Positions 1 to 11,879 of a stretch of 64,000 nt of DNA are shown here, piece by piece (position 1 is the stretch's first letter; each line of letters opens with the position of its first letter). The notes beneath the pieces are model-generated. The model had not been told where the DNA came from, did no database searches, and saw nothing but the letters and a program-made list of their open reading frames with translations. The stretch lies in NCBI RefSeq assembly GCF_949987515.2, contig NC_082694.2:58650080-58714079 (forward strand), read 5' to 3'. Both the position numbers and the translations under genes were made by a program. This DNA is from Delphinus delphis (lineage: Eukaryota; Chordata; Mammalia; Artiodactyla; Delphinidae).

Positions 1-520
1 TACTCTCTCTGATTCACAGCAGCCTATGATGCTGCCCAGGTGAACAAAATCTGTTGTTTCCAGGTGTCTCTCCTTTTTCTTACCGTTGAACCTCATCTCT
101 GAGTTGTATCTACTCAGAGGCACCAGGATCTGGGGGATACACGTGCACAGGAGTCAGACGACCTATAAATTCCAGACCTACTACTTCTTACCTGCTCATC
201 CTTAGCCAGTTACTCTGAGCAAGTTCTGAAAACCAGGGATATCAACATCTACCTCTCGGGATTAATGAGTCATCATTATCACATGCTAAATATGTTTCCT
301 CCCACTCTTCCCTACTCCATCCACGTAAACACAGAAACATGCTTCAGGAAACCCACAGCCTAATCATATTAAGCCCACGTCATTTAAATGTCATAAATAC
401 AAATAGCTAAATAAGTTACTGATGACATGATCTTTTTCCTGTTACTTATTATTCATCTTATTCTTGTAGGAGAGGCAACCTACTATTCTTGTTTGTTCAG
501 TTAACATGTAGTGAGCACCT
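1..520. other. No recognised feature
   Basis: AT-rich unique-looking DNA. I see no credible exon, RNA gene or clear repeat. Short open frames here have no recognisable domain and look like chance. Confidence 0.5.
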
Positions 521-524
521 GTGG

Positions 525-1260
525 GCCAGGGAGAGCACATTCCCGGGAGAGGGGACTGCCAGTGCAAAGGTCCTGAGGCATGAAAGAGCTCTGTATCACT
601 GGGGAACTGGAAAGACACCACTGTAGCTACAGAGTAGTGAATGAGGCAGTGAGCAGTATGAGATTCAGCTGCAAAGTTGGTCAGCAGCCAGTTCACACAT
701 GGCCTAGAAGGGCATCCTATGAAGTTTGGACTTCGGTCATAAGAAAACCTTGGCAGGGTTTTAAGGAGGGGAGGGGCGCGAGTTGATTCATATATTAAAC
801 GTCACAGACGACTAAGTGAAAAATGAACTGGGGCTGGGGATGGCAAGTATGAAAGCAGGGAAACCAGTCAGGAGGCTATTTCAATAGTTCAGACAAGGGA
901 TGTCAGTAGCTCAGACTAAAGACACAGCAGTGGAGGAAGAGAGGTGGGTCGAGGTTGAACTCATGGAATTACTGGGAGTCCAGATGAGGGAAAGGAAAAA
1001 TCAAGAACCAGGCCTACATTTCTGGTTTGAGTGTTTGAATGGCGGTATCATGAAGTGAGGTGTGGAATATTCTTGAGAACAAAGTAAAAAATTCTGTTTG
1101 GGGCATGTTAAGTTTGAGATGCCATTTAGAGATCTCAATTGGATGTATGAATCTGAGAGTAAGGGCAGCAGTCTGGAAGGGAAGATTTCGATTGTAGAAT
1201 GTCAGCAGATAGGTGTTAAATGCATGTTGATATTTAAATTCACAGGACTAGGTGAGACTG
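525..1260 (-). mobile_element. Ancient L2 LINE fragment, antisense
   Basis: Read on the minus strand this matches the C-terminal part of the L2 reverse transcriptase ORF and its neighbouring sequence as I know it from mammalian genomes. It is heavily mutated with no continuous frame. The part around 830-1250 covers the same L2 region as 5100-5480, so the two are separate insertions rather than one split copy. Edges are approximate. Confidence 0.75.
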
Positions 1261-1454
1261 CTTAGGGGAGAGTGTGGCTAGAAAAACCAGTAGGTTTGGG
1301 TCAAGGCAGGCTCGAAGACACTGGAGCATTTAAACCTCCATGGAGGGAGGAAGAGCCACAAAGGAGACCAGGAAGGAAGCCAAGAAAATGCATGTCCCCA
1401 AAGCCAAGGCAGGGGAGTCTAACGATATGCTCTGATGACACAGCAACAAGACAT

Positions 1455-1675
1455 ATAGAGTCTGGGCTGTGGGGTCGGAGGGACTTGGGCTCAAATTCTA
1501 TGTGATTATTTTGTGGGGAGTAGGATTTGCTTAGCTACTCCAAGCTTCTGTTTCCTCATCTATAAAATGGGGATCAGAGTAATAATAGAGCTGCTATGAG
1601 ACTCAAACACACAATGAAAATAAAGCATTAGCAACACAGTGAATGTGAAGGCTGACGTGTAATAAGTGCCCCGTG
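1455..1675 (+). repeat. MIR SINE
   Basis: Carries the MIR core order: a CTTGGGCTCAAATTC-type head, then GTTTCCTCATCTATAAAATG, then a decayed tail. MIRs are fossil tRNA-derived SINEs mobilised by L2. Confidence 0.75.
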
Positions 1676-1950
1676 TGTATGGCAGCTGTTGTGACTGTTG
1701 TGATTTACCATCTCCAACAGTAATATCTGGTGGCTGCTCACATCTGCAGGTCATGACCCTCGTGCGGTACAGAACGTTACTCTCCCAAGGGTTGAACCCC
1801 AGTGAAAAGCCTGGAGGCTTACCATAAGGCTCCTGCAAACATAAATCATCTGTAGCATTGGTGGAATGATGGGCGTTCAAAAGTGCAAGAAACCATTATG
1901 CTCTTTCAATAGGTTACTTTGTTATGAGCCCATAAAGGGGTTCAATGGTG

Positions 1951-2156
1951 GGTTTTTTTTTTTTGCGTTATGCGGGTCTCTCACTGTTGTGGCCTCTCCC
2001 GTTGCAGAGCACAGTCTCCGGATGCGCAGGCTCAGTGGCTGTGGCTCACGGGCCCAGCTGCTCCGTGGCATGTGGGATCTTCCCGGACCGGGGCACAAAC
2101 CCGTGTCCCCTGCATCGGCAGGCGGACCCTCAACCACTGCGCCACCGGGGAAGCCC
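1951..2156 (-). mobile_element. CHR-2-type SINE, antisense
   Basis: A poly-T stretch starting near 1952 is the tail of a minus-strand element. It is followed by the reverse complement of the standard CHR body, ending in GGGGAAGCCC at the tRNA-like head. It is flanked by TCAATGGTG at 1942-1950 and again at 2157-2165, a 9-bp direct repeat that fits a TSD. Open frames running through it on both strands are SINE shadows. Confidence 0.92.
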
Positions 2157-2165
2157 TCAATGGTG

Positions 2166-3866
2166 TTTTGTAAATAACCAAAATGAACTGCCAGAGTACG
2201 ATAAGGTATCTCCCGTCCTCAAGGCCTCTAAATGGATTAGAGAGAAAGGCCTCTGTAGAAAATGACTGCCCATTTTTATGGAAACAAAACACATGAGGGG
2301 AACCTAGGTAGAACCTGGATGTCCCCTCCCCGTGCAAGGGGCTGGGAAAGCCCAGAGAGGACAGGGGGACATTAAGCCAGCTGTAAACAGCATCTGGATG
2401 AGAGGAGAAAAAGAGATAGCCTCCTCTAAAAAGGGGCAGGCAGAAAAAGGCAGACTCGGGAAGGACCCAAGACCCAGCCACGTTGCGGCTCCTAGAAGCC
2501 ATGAGGCAGCTCTCCACAAGTGATGAGAGATCCAAACTTCACCCACGTGACCAGAGTCGACATTCCAGATTCACATCTGGAATGCCACCAGGGGACGAAG
2601 ATTGAGTCCAATGACCCCGAATGTGGGAATTCAACCCAGGTCTGGAGGCATTCTCCCCCCACTTCAGAGAGCGACATCACCAGCCCGGACAACTCTGGTT
2701 TTTTCTTCGGTTCTTGATTTGGACAAGCCTCTTGAAACATTGTTTGAGTCCAGGTAATCATTAGCCAGTATGTGAACAGTTAGTATGAATCAGATACTCC
2801 GAAGAACACAGAACACGTGTCGTGTTCTTTACAGCTCTCGGCATGCCGGTATTTCATCAGGCACTGTGGCGTGTGATCATCTGCTGCGCACGGTGCTTGG
2901 AGAACCACCCTGTTCTTTCGGAAGGGGTCACCAGTTTGGCAGGACTTGGTACACACCTCCCCACAGCCACACCTGAGCCCCTGTAATGAATGGGTGCCAC
3001 GTGGCACTGACGGTCACTCAAGTGGAGAAGCAGATGAAAGCTTGAGGACAAATTACCATCTCACCTCTGACTGCTGGTATAGAGAGGGAGCACCCTGTCA
3101 GGGTCAGATTTATGAGGCCGATTAAAAAAGAGAGAAAATGTACCAATGGCCAAAAAGGAGTCCAAGTAGGTGGCTTTGATGTATGAGTTCCATCTGCCTA
3201 ATTTATTTGGTGTCTGTAGTCTGCATGTGACCAAGAGCCCTAGACTAGGTGAGTGGCAAGTCAGGGAGGGGGCTGACAGTGGGGGAGATGTCACTTAGTG
3301 TTTTCCAGCCAGGCCACCATGTGCCCTTATGAGCCCCGCTGAGACAAAAACACAACAGAAAGGGATTCTCGCCAAAGAATCCTGGAATTTAGCCAAAAGA
3401 AATCCCTGAAGTTTCAAACAGTGAAGTTTAATCCCCACTTCTGGACTTTCTGAATATTTAGGGAAATGCTTCCATTTCTCAATTTCCTTTTCTGAACGCT
3501 GCCTGGCTTTTTTGGTCCTGAATAATGTGGACATAGTTTGAATTACTTCCTTTTTCCATCCTCACTCAGCAGTTTACCCTTTTCCATATCAACCACTTTT
3601 GCAAAGAAGCCCAGGTTCTTTGTGTCAATAAAATGACAATTGAAAATGGCTCTCACGGCAGTATTGTTAACTGGGTTTATAGAGCACTCTTTTAAATGTT
3701 ATATTTGGTAGCAATGACAGCAAACTCTAGATATAGAATCCTGAAAAGGGGAGGTCAACACAGAATAGAGCCAGGATCAGGACTAAGGAGATTTGGAGAA
3801 GAGGAGCTATCGGAAGTACTCTAGAGACAAAGGAAAAGAGGTGACAATAGCAAATAGTGCATGATC
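2166..3866. other. Unassigned sequence
   Basis: I recognise no gene or repeat family. The longest frame (minus, 2032-2535) runs into the neighbouring SINE and has no known domain. A perfect 10-bp inverted repeat with a 4-bp loop lies at 2561-2584. Confidence 0.5.
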
Positions 3867-3882
3867 AAGAAATGTTAGAGGG

Positions 3883-4213
3883 GGCTTCCCTGGTGGCGCA
3901 GTGGTTAGGAATCCACCTGCCAATGCAGGGGACACAGGTTTGAGCCCTGATGCAGGAAGATCCCACATGCTGCAGAGCAACTAAGCCCGTGCACCACAAC
4001 TACTGAGCCTCCACTCTAGAGCCCACGAGCCACAACTACTGAAGCCCACACACCTAGAGCCCATGCTCCACAACAAGAGAAGCCACCACAATGAGAAGCC
4101 CAGGCACCACAACGAAGAGTAGCCCCCGCTTGTCACAACTAGAGAGAGCCCGCGCACAGCAATGAAGACCCAACGCAGCCATAAATAAAATAAATAAATA
4201 TTTTTTAAAAAGA
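3883..4213 (+). mobile_element. CHR-1-type SINE, first of tandem pair
   Basis: Full-length long-form CHR SINE: tRNA-like head GGCTTCCCTGGTGGCGCAGTG, the repeated CCACAACTACTGAGCC/AGAGCCC body, and an AAATAAATAAAT tail. It lies between AAGAAATGTTAGAGGG (3867-3882) and AAGAAATTTTAGAGGG (4214-4229), a 16-bp TSD with one mismatch. The right copy doubles as the left flank of the next SINE. Confidence 0.92.
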
Positions 4214-4229
4214 AAGAAATTTTAGAGGG

Positions 4230-4554
4230 ACTTTCCTGGTGGTGCAGTGGGTAAGAATCTGCCTGCCAATGCAGGGGACACTGGTTTGAGCCCTGGTCCA
4301 GGAAAATCCCACACACTGCGGAGCAGCTAAGCCCGTGCGCCACAACTACTGAGCCTGTGCTCTAGAGCCCACAAGCCACAACTACTGAAGCCCGCGTGCC
4401 TAGAGCCCGTGCTCCGCAACAACAGAAGCCACGGAAGTGAGAAGCCCCCACTCGCCACAACTAGAGAAAGCCCACACACAGCAACAAAGACCCGACGCAG
4501 CCAAAAATAAATTAATTAATTTTTAAAAAGATGGTTAGCATAAATTTAAAAAAA
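4230..4554 (+). mobile_element. CHR-1-type SINE, second of tandem pair
   Basis: Same orientation and family as the preceding element and starts directly after its TSD. The tail is A-rich (ATTAATTAATTTTTAAAAAG). It is followed by AAGAAATGCTAG (4555-4566), a third copy of the target sequence. Two integrations at one site is the simplest reading. Confidence 0.9.
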
Positions 4555-4804
4555 AAGAAATGCTAGCTATGTACTATTATTCTATAAATCAGTAGGTAAA
4601 AACTGCACAAAATAAGCAGCATATCAAGTGGTAGGCACAGGTCAGAGTTGGTGGGAACAATTATCCCCCAGCCTGGTTCAGCGTGGGTTTGGGTATTTAA
4701 AGGTCTAGATGGCTTTGCTTAGGAGAATGGCGATGTCCACGGTTTCCCTGATCTTCCTGCCTACTACTTCCCACCTACAGTCATGGAGCTTTTATGGATT
4801 TATA

Positions 4805-5085
4805 GAATAATAGTATGGATCTGACATTTGTTGATCACATACCATTTGCCAGGCATTGTTCTAAGCACTTTATATGGTTTTTCACTTAATCCTTGTAACA
4901 GTTATCATCATCATCATCATCATCCTCCTCCTCCTCATCATCCTTATTTTATAAATGAGGAAACTGAAGCACAGAAAGGGTAAATAACTTGCCCAAGGTC
5001 AGACCCTTAGTAAGTGGCAGAGCCAGGACTGAACCCTGCATGCTATGACTCCAGGGCCTGCACTCTTATCTGTTATTTGTATCAT
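4805..5085 (-). repeat. MIR SINE with internal ATC microsatellite
   Basis: Reverse-complement MIR: TGCCAGGCATTGTTCTAAGCAC, then AATGAGGAAACTGAAGCACAG, then AAGTGGCAGAGCCAGGACT. An (ATC)n/(CTC)n tract at about 4905-4943 has expanded inside it, where MIR normally has a short ATT-rich stretch. Confidence 0.85.
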
Positions 5086-5099
5086 TACAGAGAGGACAG

Positions 5100-6662
5100 T
5101 GTTTTAGACCAGGTGATAATAGTAGAATGACAATGAGTGGTTGGGTTCCAGATAGATATTGAGAGTAGTGCCCACAGGATTTGCTGATGGTAAGAAAGAA
5201 AGAAAGGGACTGGGTGGAGTTGTCATCAGTGGACACGGGGAGACTATGGGAAGTGTAGGTTGGAGCAGTGACGCTCTCAAGAGCTAGGTTTGGGATGCAC
5301 TAAATTGAGACGCCTATTAGATCTCTAAGTGGAGATGCTGAGTGAGCAATTGGAAACACACATCTAGGGCTTGGGGAAGGGGTTCAGGCAAAGAGATAAA
5401 TTTGAGAGCCAACAGAATCCACATATAGATGGTACTTTAAACCATGAGACTGGATGATGTCACCCAGGGAGTAAGTGTTGACAGAAAAGAAAAAAGGGCC
5501 AAGGACTGAGACATGGAAATCTGCTACAAGTTGAGAAGCATGATGAGTTGAGTAAGAACTAGCAAAGGAGACTGGAGGGGCATGGACAGAGAGACAGGAG
5601 AGGGTGGGTCTGGAACACCAAGTGAAGAAGGTGTTTCAAATAGAAGAGTCATCAAGGTCACAACGTTTCTGATTGGTCAAGCAAGATGGGAAATGAGAAG
5701 TGACCACTGGATTTAGCAAAGAGGAGGTCCTTGGTGACCTTAATAAGAGCATTTTCAGCAGACTGTTGGGGATGTAAGCTCAACTAGAATGCGTTCCAGA
5801 CAGAATAGGAAAAGAGAGGTTAGAGCAGTGCAGATAGATCACTTTTTCAAAGGAGTTTTGCTGTAAAGGGAAGGAGAAAAAATGAATAGCTAGAGGCAGG
5901 AGTGGGATTAAGAGAGGTTTGTTTGTTTGTTTGAAGATAAGAAGATAACAGCGTGCTTATGTACTGATGGAAATGATCCAGGAGGGATGGAGAAATTGAT
6001 ACAGAAAAGAGAAGCAGAAATACTGGAGTGGGATCTGGTAGATAAACGGAGAGGGTGTCTCAGGTAGGTGCCTGCAGAGTTCACCCATAGTAACAGTGGA
6101 AAGAAATGAGGACATGGTGACAGTTGCGGGAAGATGAGTGGGTGGATGATTGGACCTTATGGAAGTTCTCTGCTGATTTGCCATGTGCTCTGCAAATGTT
6201 AATACGTTCAGAGGAAGGAGAAATCTTAAAAATGGAGACGGCCAAAGAAGTATTGATGGGGAGATTGGTACTTGAGCTTCAAAAGATCTATGAGAGTAAA
6301 TAGGTGGTGAAGGAGATAGTATTTCAGGAATGGAAAACCATGTGAACCCAGAGATAGTAATGAACAAGGTATGTTCATGGGATAGTGAACACCCTGGTCC
6401 TCCTAGAATTTTTGTCATGAACAGTTTGATAAACTTGGAAATATTGATTAGATTCAGACAGCAGAGGGTTTAAACAATAGGAAATGAAGAAAGGAAGAAT
6501 GACATGATGGAAGAAGAGAGATTAGGAATTAATCTAGCAGTGGTGGTAAAGTCAGTGCTGAGAAGGACTTCAGATCACCCAGGCCATGGTGGTGAGAATC
6601 ACGAGGGCAGCACTGGAAGCAAAGGAAGAGATGCCAGAAACATTATGAATAAAAATAGATAA
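5100..6662 (-). mobile_element. Ancient L2 LINE, long antisense copy
   Basis: The minus strand carries L2 ORF2 reverse transcriptase remnants across about 1.5 kb. The phrase AAACCATGAGACTGGATGATG (5440-5460) and the PPTHLPATVTMS-type peptide on the minus strand near 6100 are in the order expected for L2. One 153-codon frame (5957-6418, minus) survives by chance. The copy is interrupted at 6667 by a SINE and probably continues to about 7560 with weaker similarity. Confidence 0.75.
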
Positions 6663-6666
6663 ATCT

Positions 6667-6858
6667 GGGCTTCCCTGGTGGCGCAGTGGTTGAGAGTCCG
6701 CCTGCCGATGCAGGGGACGCGGGTTCGTGCCCTGGTCCGGGAAGATCCCACATGCCGCGGAGCAGCTGGGCCTGCGCGTCTGGAGCCTGTGCTCCACAGC
6801 GGGAGGGGCCGCAACAGTGAGAGGCCCGTGTACCGCAAAAAAAAAAAAAAAAAAAAAA
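6667..6858 (+). mobile_element. CHR-2-type SINE with internal deletion
   Basis: Head GGGCTTCCCTGGTGGCGCAG and end GTGTACCGC plus about 20 A. Compared with the copy at 31682, about 24 bases between GAGCAGCTGGGCC and TGCGCGTCTGG are missing. I found no clean TSD. It interrupts the L2 remnant. Confidence 0.9.
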
Positions 6859-6989
6859 GTGAGTAAGTCAACCAAATGGGATAAAAGAAGTCCCACACCA
6901 ATGCTGGAATTCAAGCCAATTAGGATCATGATGGATCTGTTGACTAAAATGAATGAAAAACCTTTATATAAGCAAGTCGGTCCATAAAT

Positions 6990-7580
6990 CAGGAAGGAGA
7001 AGAGATTTGGAGATTTAAGCTCTGGTCATTTGGGTTTGAGAGGGCAGAAGGATACCTGTGTAGAAATGTCCACCAAATAGTTAGAAAAGTAGACTTGGCG
7101 GGTATCTGTGGGAGTCTGGGTAGAAAAGAAGAGCAGAGGTCGTGTCTGGAGGTGAGGGCTGGGTGGAGGACGAGGGATCGGGGTCTGGCAGCATGGTGTG
7201 AGTGACTCAGGAGAGCCACACAAGCCAGGGATGGGGAGTTTCAAGAAAGGCCTGGTCAACGGTGTTGAGAATCATGGGAATATCCAATAGCAGATAGAAA
7301 AGTGAGAAAGTGTCTCAGTGACATAATACCTGGGGCCTTCGGCAGGTCATCGTCCATTGAGGAGTTAAGGCAGGAGCCAAACGTCTGAGGTCTGAGGGGT
7401 GCATAGAAGGTGAAGGAAAAAACGGTAACGCGCTGATTAATTTTTGGAGAACTCTGGCAGTCAAAGGCAGGAGGGAATCATTCTACAGCTAGGGAGGTCA
7501 GAAAGATTAAAGTTTCTTGAAGGCAGAGGAAGCTACTGGATGTGTGAAGGAGAGACATGGAGAAGGAGAAATGAAAGTTA
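6990..7580 (-). mobile_element. Probable L2 remnant, antisense
   Basis: Weak similarity to minus-strand L2, for example GTTTCAAGAAAGGCCTGGTCAACGG-like text near 7240. It may be the upstream part of the long L2 copy or a separate one. No frame is intact. Confidence 0.4.
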
Positions 7581-7784
7581 CCCCTAAACCTTAAAGTAGT
7601 CATTTGAATAAAGAAAAATTGTGATGGAACTGATAATATTATTATTGCTTGCCTATAATAAAATTTCACTTATCACTTATTTGAGGTCAAATAGAGAATT
7701 TTTAAAGATCTATGGCTGTCCCATTAGATCTGAGGGAGACAAAGAAGGTAGGTCTAAAGGTAGAAACTTCTTTTTTCTGTCTCA

Positions 7785-8282
7785 GTGAGGATGTCGACTT
7801 CGTGGTGTGGTAGGATAGAATAACCTGCCCACTCCAGCCCTGGGACCTATGAATGTGTTACCTTACATGGCAAAAGGGACATGGCAGATGTGATTAAGCG
7901 TCTTGAAATGGGGAGTTTATCCTGGATTACTCCAGTGGGTCCAATCTAATCACACGCATTCCTAAAACCAGACAACATTTCCTGGGTACCGTCAGAGAGA
8001 CGTGTAAAATGGAAAACGTGTTAGAGAGATGCATTGTTGCTGGCGTTGAAGATAGAGGAAGTAGACCGCAAGTCAAGGAATGCAGGAAACCTCTGGAAAA
8101 GACAAGGAAACAGATTCTCCCCTAGAGCTTTTAGACAGGAATGCAGCCCCGCTGATGCCTTGGCTTTAGCCAGGTGAGACTAACTTTGGACTTCCGACCT
8201 ACACAACTGTTCGGTAATAAACTGTCTTAAGTCCTTAAGGTGGTGGTAATTCGTTATAACAGCAATTGGAAACTAATACTTT
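7785..8282 (+). mobile_element. MaLR-type LTR (fossil ERVL-like)
   Basis: Shows the marks of MaLR LTRs: GTTACCTTACATGGCAAAAGG (7858-7878), GGAGTTTATCCTGGATTA, AACAGATTCTCCCCTAGAGC, GACTTCCGACCTACACAACTG, an AATAAAC polyadenylation motif near 8216, and the end AACAGCAATTGGAAACTAATAC. No internal viral region is present beside it, so it is a solo or truncated fossil. Exact ends and subfamily are uncertain. Confidence 0.75.
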
Positions 8283-8284
8283 AG

Positions 8285-10380
8285 TTAAATTGCTTTCTTT
8301 GTAGGACGGTAGCCCGCAATTCTCCACTACTTCCCCTCCTCCCTGACCCTGTTCCCCCTTTGGTCATGCTCCAAGGTTCTACTGAATTCCAAGACAGGAC
8401 AATTAAAATTCCTAACAGCTGGAGAGTGAATGCCTTGGCCGATCCTCCTGCACCGCAGGCATCCTTCTTCTCCAGGCATTTATTTCAGCTGAGCACTCAC
8501 TCCTTCGCCCGAGGTGCTGCTCTGCCCGCCATCCAGGAATGGGAAAGGCTGGAGAATGTCCGTGGGTGGACGCTCCAGGAAACAACAGAGAAACCTGAGC
8601 GCCAACGATGTGTCCACTACAGTCACAGGAAAGATGCATAGGGTGAGCTCTTCAGATCTGTGCAGAGCAATGAGCTCTTTCCTGTATCAAACAGCTGGAA
8701 AGATTATTTTTTTCACCTTCACTTTGAATGTAGTCAGAATGGATTTCCACCTGAAAAGAATTTAAAACAATGGAGCATATGTAGCTTTTGCCCTGATTAC
8801 CTGAACCAAGTTATCAAAGCCCTAGAGGTTGCTTTGAACTATGAACATGGACTCTGAAAAAGGACCCAAGTATCTTGAGAGTTACTTATAAGGCAGGCGT
8901 GTACTGAATGAGGAGTGTTGATCCAGAGGAGGAATTTATTGTACAGGAGGAAGGAAAGACATCAAGGTTAACTAGTAGATATAAAAGGAGCTAAGTTAAT
9001 AAATCCAGGGGAATGTGGACAGGTCATGAATACTTCATGGAGAAACAGCCAAAAGCAAACACACAAAAGAAAAGGAAGGAGACACTGAAGAATGTTTATA
9101 TTCTTAGCACCGTAACAGCGAAGGGTGTGAAGAATACAGTTGGGGTGTAGACATAAAGCGCAGAAGGTCTGCCCCAGTCACTGCTGCATTGGGGCTTATT
9201 TCCCTTGTTAATGATGTTATGACAAGAGGAAGAGCGCATTAGGTTGGTTCTTAGAAACTGGGTTACATGTGTCTGATTGGCACCATCTTGAGAGGAGATT
9301 TGAGCAAGGGTTTAGAGGAAGGTGGCTGTGCAGCCATGAGCGAGGTCATGAAAGAAAGGAATTAGTCACCTCTAAGAGGTTAATAAGCTGGACCTTCCAA
9401 CAGAGAGAGCTTCTGGCTCAGAAACCACCCTACCCCGGCCCCGTCGCTTCTCTGGCTGGACCAGCAAATGGGTATAAAACATGTTTGTGTATAAGCATTG
9501 TCTTGCCAGACCTACAGGGGAGAAAATTCTCGGAACACAGGCCAGTGGTGCTCTGTAGAAGCCAGTGGCTCGCCCCGTCTCACTGGTGTTCAAGAGGGTG
9601 TGCCTGCCCCGTGGGTGTGTGTAGAAGAGGATAGAGTCAAATGGCACTCATCATTCACATGTAAAAATAAGACCAGTGTTCAATAATACATGTGGGCTAA
9701 TTTTTTAAGTAGACTTGCTCAAGGGCATCATACATTACAGCAGCACACAAATCTATTGATCCTGATGATGTCTTTACATAAGTCATTCCTGAAAAAATGA
9801 AAAGATGTGTGCTTACTTGTACGTTGTTCAGAGATCTCTAACTAGACAAGGGAAGGGGCAGGTGTTGGGAGTGGGGGGGCAATAATGTGATAAATCCCGT
9901 TCGACTTTAAGATGCTTTTTTGTTGGAAGTCCATGGTACTTAAATTAAGGTTTATGTTTTGTCTTCCTATACCTTGATTAAAGGTATGTATATATCTCAG
10001 CTTGCACTCACACATATTTGTAAGTATGTACTACGTCTCAATATACATAAGTTAATAATGTGTGTATGTATAGGGGGTGAGGTGGGAGGGGCTAGAAAAT
10101 CCCACCACTAAGAACCCACCGCCACCTGTTAATTGTACAGCTTCATTGCCGGAGAACTGAAGAAATAAACTAGCTCATAGGACAAAGTGATCTAGTGCTC
10201 TTGGAAGAAAACACGTACAAGCCTTTCCCAGACTTACTAATGCCAAACCAGTGATCCACGATGAAAGTATGCTATGTCAGTACGCATAATATTATACAGA
10301 ATGATAGGTTATATACCCAATTTTTATTAGCACCGCTGCTTGACAATTCTTTGCTTCCTTCTAAGGCTACCCTAATTTAG
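8285..10380. other. Unassigned sequence
   Basis: No gene or repeat family recognised. The longest frame (plus, 9269-9634) shows no domain and has an equally long overlapping frame on the other strand, which is typical of chance ORFs. The block 9240-9650 is richer in GC than its surroundings and could be an undiagnosed old repeat. Confidence 0.45.
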
Positions 10381-10409
10381 ATCAGCCTTGTAGCATGCCT
10401 TTTTATTCT

Positions 10410-10910
10410 GAAGCTTGGACACCTGGGGTCTTGTTGACCCTGGAGAGACTGCCTCTCCCAGGGCCAGCCAATTCCAGAGAGAATTAAGAACCGGGCCAGG
10501 AGCACGCCTTTCATATGCAAACCAACCCACTCAGAGCCATGGGAGCCTAACCACCGCCTTTATTGGGCTTCTGCACGCTGAGCCACTGTCCCCCTGCCCT
10601 AATCACACCAGGGCCAGGGTACCAAAGAGCCAGAGACAGCCCTTATATCCCAGAACCCATTGGAGTTATTCAAACTAGTCAATCCTAAACTTGTTTACCC
10701 CGCCTCACCTGCTTCTCCCCGCGGAAACCACAAAGAGGGATCTTGCTGTTGTTTTCCCCTTGGTCCTTCCGCCTCCTGACTGATTCCCCGCATTCTCCTC
10801 CCCCTCCCCCAGGCATGGCGGAGCCCCTCCCCTTGGGAACTGTGAGTAACTAATTTTTCAATGACAGTCATCTCTTGATCTATTGTCCTCACCATTCCTG
10901 AATAAAAACA
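10410..10910 (+). mobile_element. Probable ERV LTR (class I-like)
   Basis: Layout resembles a gammaretrovirus-like LTR: CCAATTCCAGAGAGAATTAAG, CTTTCATATGCAAACCAACC, a possible TATA at CTTATATCCC (near 10642), a C-rich stretch, then CCCTTGGGAACTGTGAGTAAC and an AATAAA motif near 10901. I found no TG...CA ends or TSD, and no internal viral sequence. It could instead be an unrelated unique region. Confidence 0.5.
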
Positions 10911-10935
10911 AAAAGCTATGTCTTAAAACACAGCC

Positions 10936-11147
10936 CAGGCTTCCCTGGTGGCGCAGCGGTTGAGAGTCCGCCTGCCGATTCAGGGGACACGGGTTCGTGC
11001 CCCGGTCCGGGAAGATCCCACATGCCGCAGAGCGGCTGAGCCTGTGAGCCCATGGCCGCTGAGCCTGCGCGTCCGGAGCCTGTGCTCCGCAATGAAAGAG
11101 GCCACAACAGTGAGAGGCCCGTGTACCGCAAAAAACAAAACAAAACA
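10936..11147 (+). mobile_element. CHR-2-type SINE
   Basis: Complete body ending GTGTACCGC and a (CAAAA)n tail. Flanked by AAAACACAGCC at 10925-10935 and 11148-11158, an 11-bp TSD. Confidence 0.93.
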
Positions 11148-11158
11148 AAAACACAGCC

Positions 11159-11760
11159 TTATGGCGGTAGGTTCATGAAAATTGTGTTGATTAGTGAAAA
11201 GATTAGGAATCGGTTACTTGGGAGATGGTACTAATAAGACCAATAGTTCAGTCATAGGAAAAGTAAATTTCTTTTATGACCCATCGCCAAATATTTACAC
11301 TGCAAATCCAGTTATTAGCAAACAGCTATTTAGAACTACCATGTACCAACTAGACCTGTATAAAACCATCTCTCGACTCTAATTCACGTGGAATGCTTAT
11401 ATAAGTAGCTGGAATTACCAAGGCCAGGAAAGAAGAACTACAATTCACCTCTGGTGGGCCATGACCATCTGCACCACCTGGGATGGAGGGTCATGGCAGG
11501 GATGTGACCATATCACCTTGGGTTCCTTCCAACCAATCTGCAATAATTTGTCCTTTGAATCACTTCACAAATATACAGCCTTTAACTTCACACCTAAATG
11601 TGCTAATAGAAAGAATGACTGCCACGTCTTTACAATGTATCTTTAAACACATCCATAGAATTGTCCCAAAGTTAATTGCAGGGTGTTAGATAGGAAAGAT
11701 CTACCTGGTTTCACTTAAACAATTGTATACTTTTATACTTGGAGAACTTCACCGTCCCAG
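11159..11760. other. Unassigned sequence
   Basis: Unique-looking DNA. Two short plus-strand frames (11461-11646 and 11483-11689) overlap and show no domain. Confidence 0.4.
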
Positions 11761-11879
11761 TTGCATAGTTGAGGAATCTGAGACCTAGAAAAACAGTGAC
11801 TTCTAGAATTAATGGCTAACTGGGGATAGAATCCCTATTTGACTCCTACTGCAGTTCTGCCCTAATTGTGTGATTTAGA

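Noticed and set aside
3883..4554. CRISPR-like direct repeats
   Set aside because: The repeated CCACAACTACTGAG and AGAGCCC blocks are internal SINE units, and the two-copy structure is a SINE pair.
5957..6418. 153-codon minus-strand frame considered as a gene
   Set aside because: It is a remnant of the L2 reverse transcriptase reading strand, with breaks on both sides.
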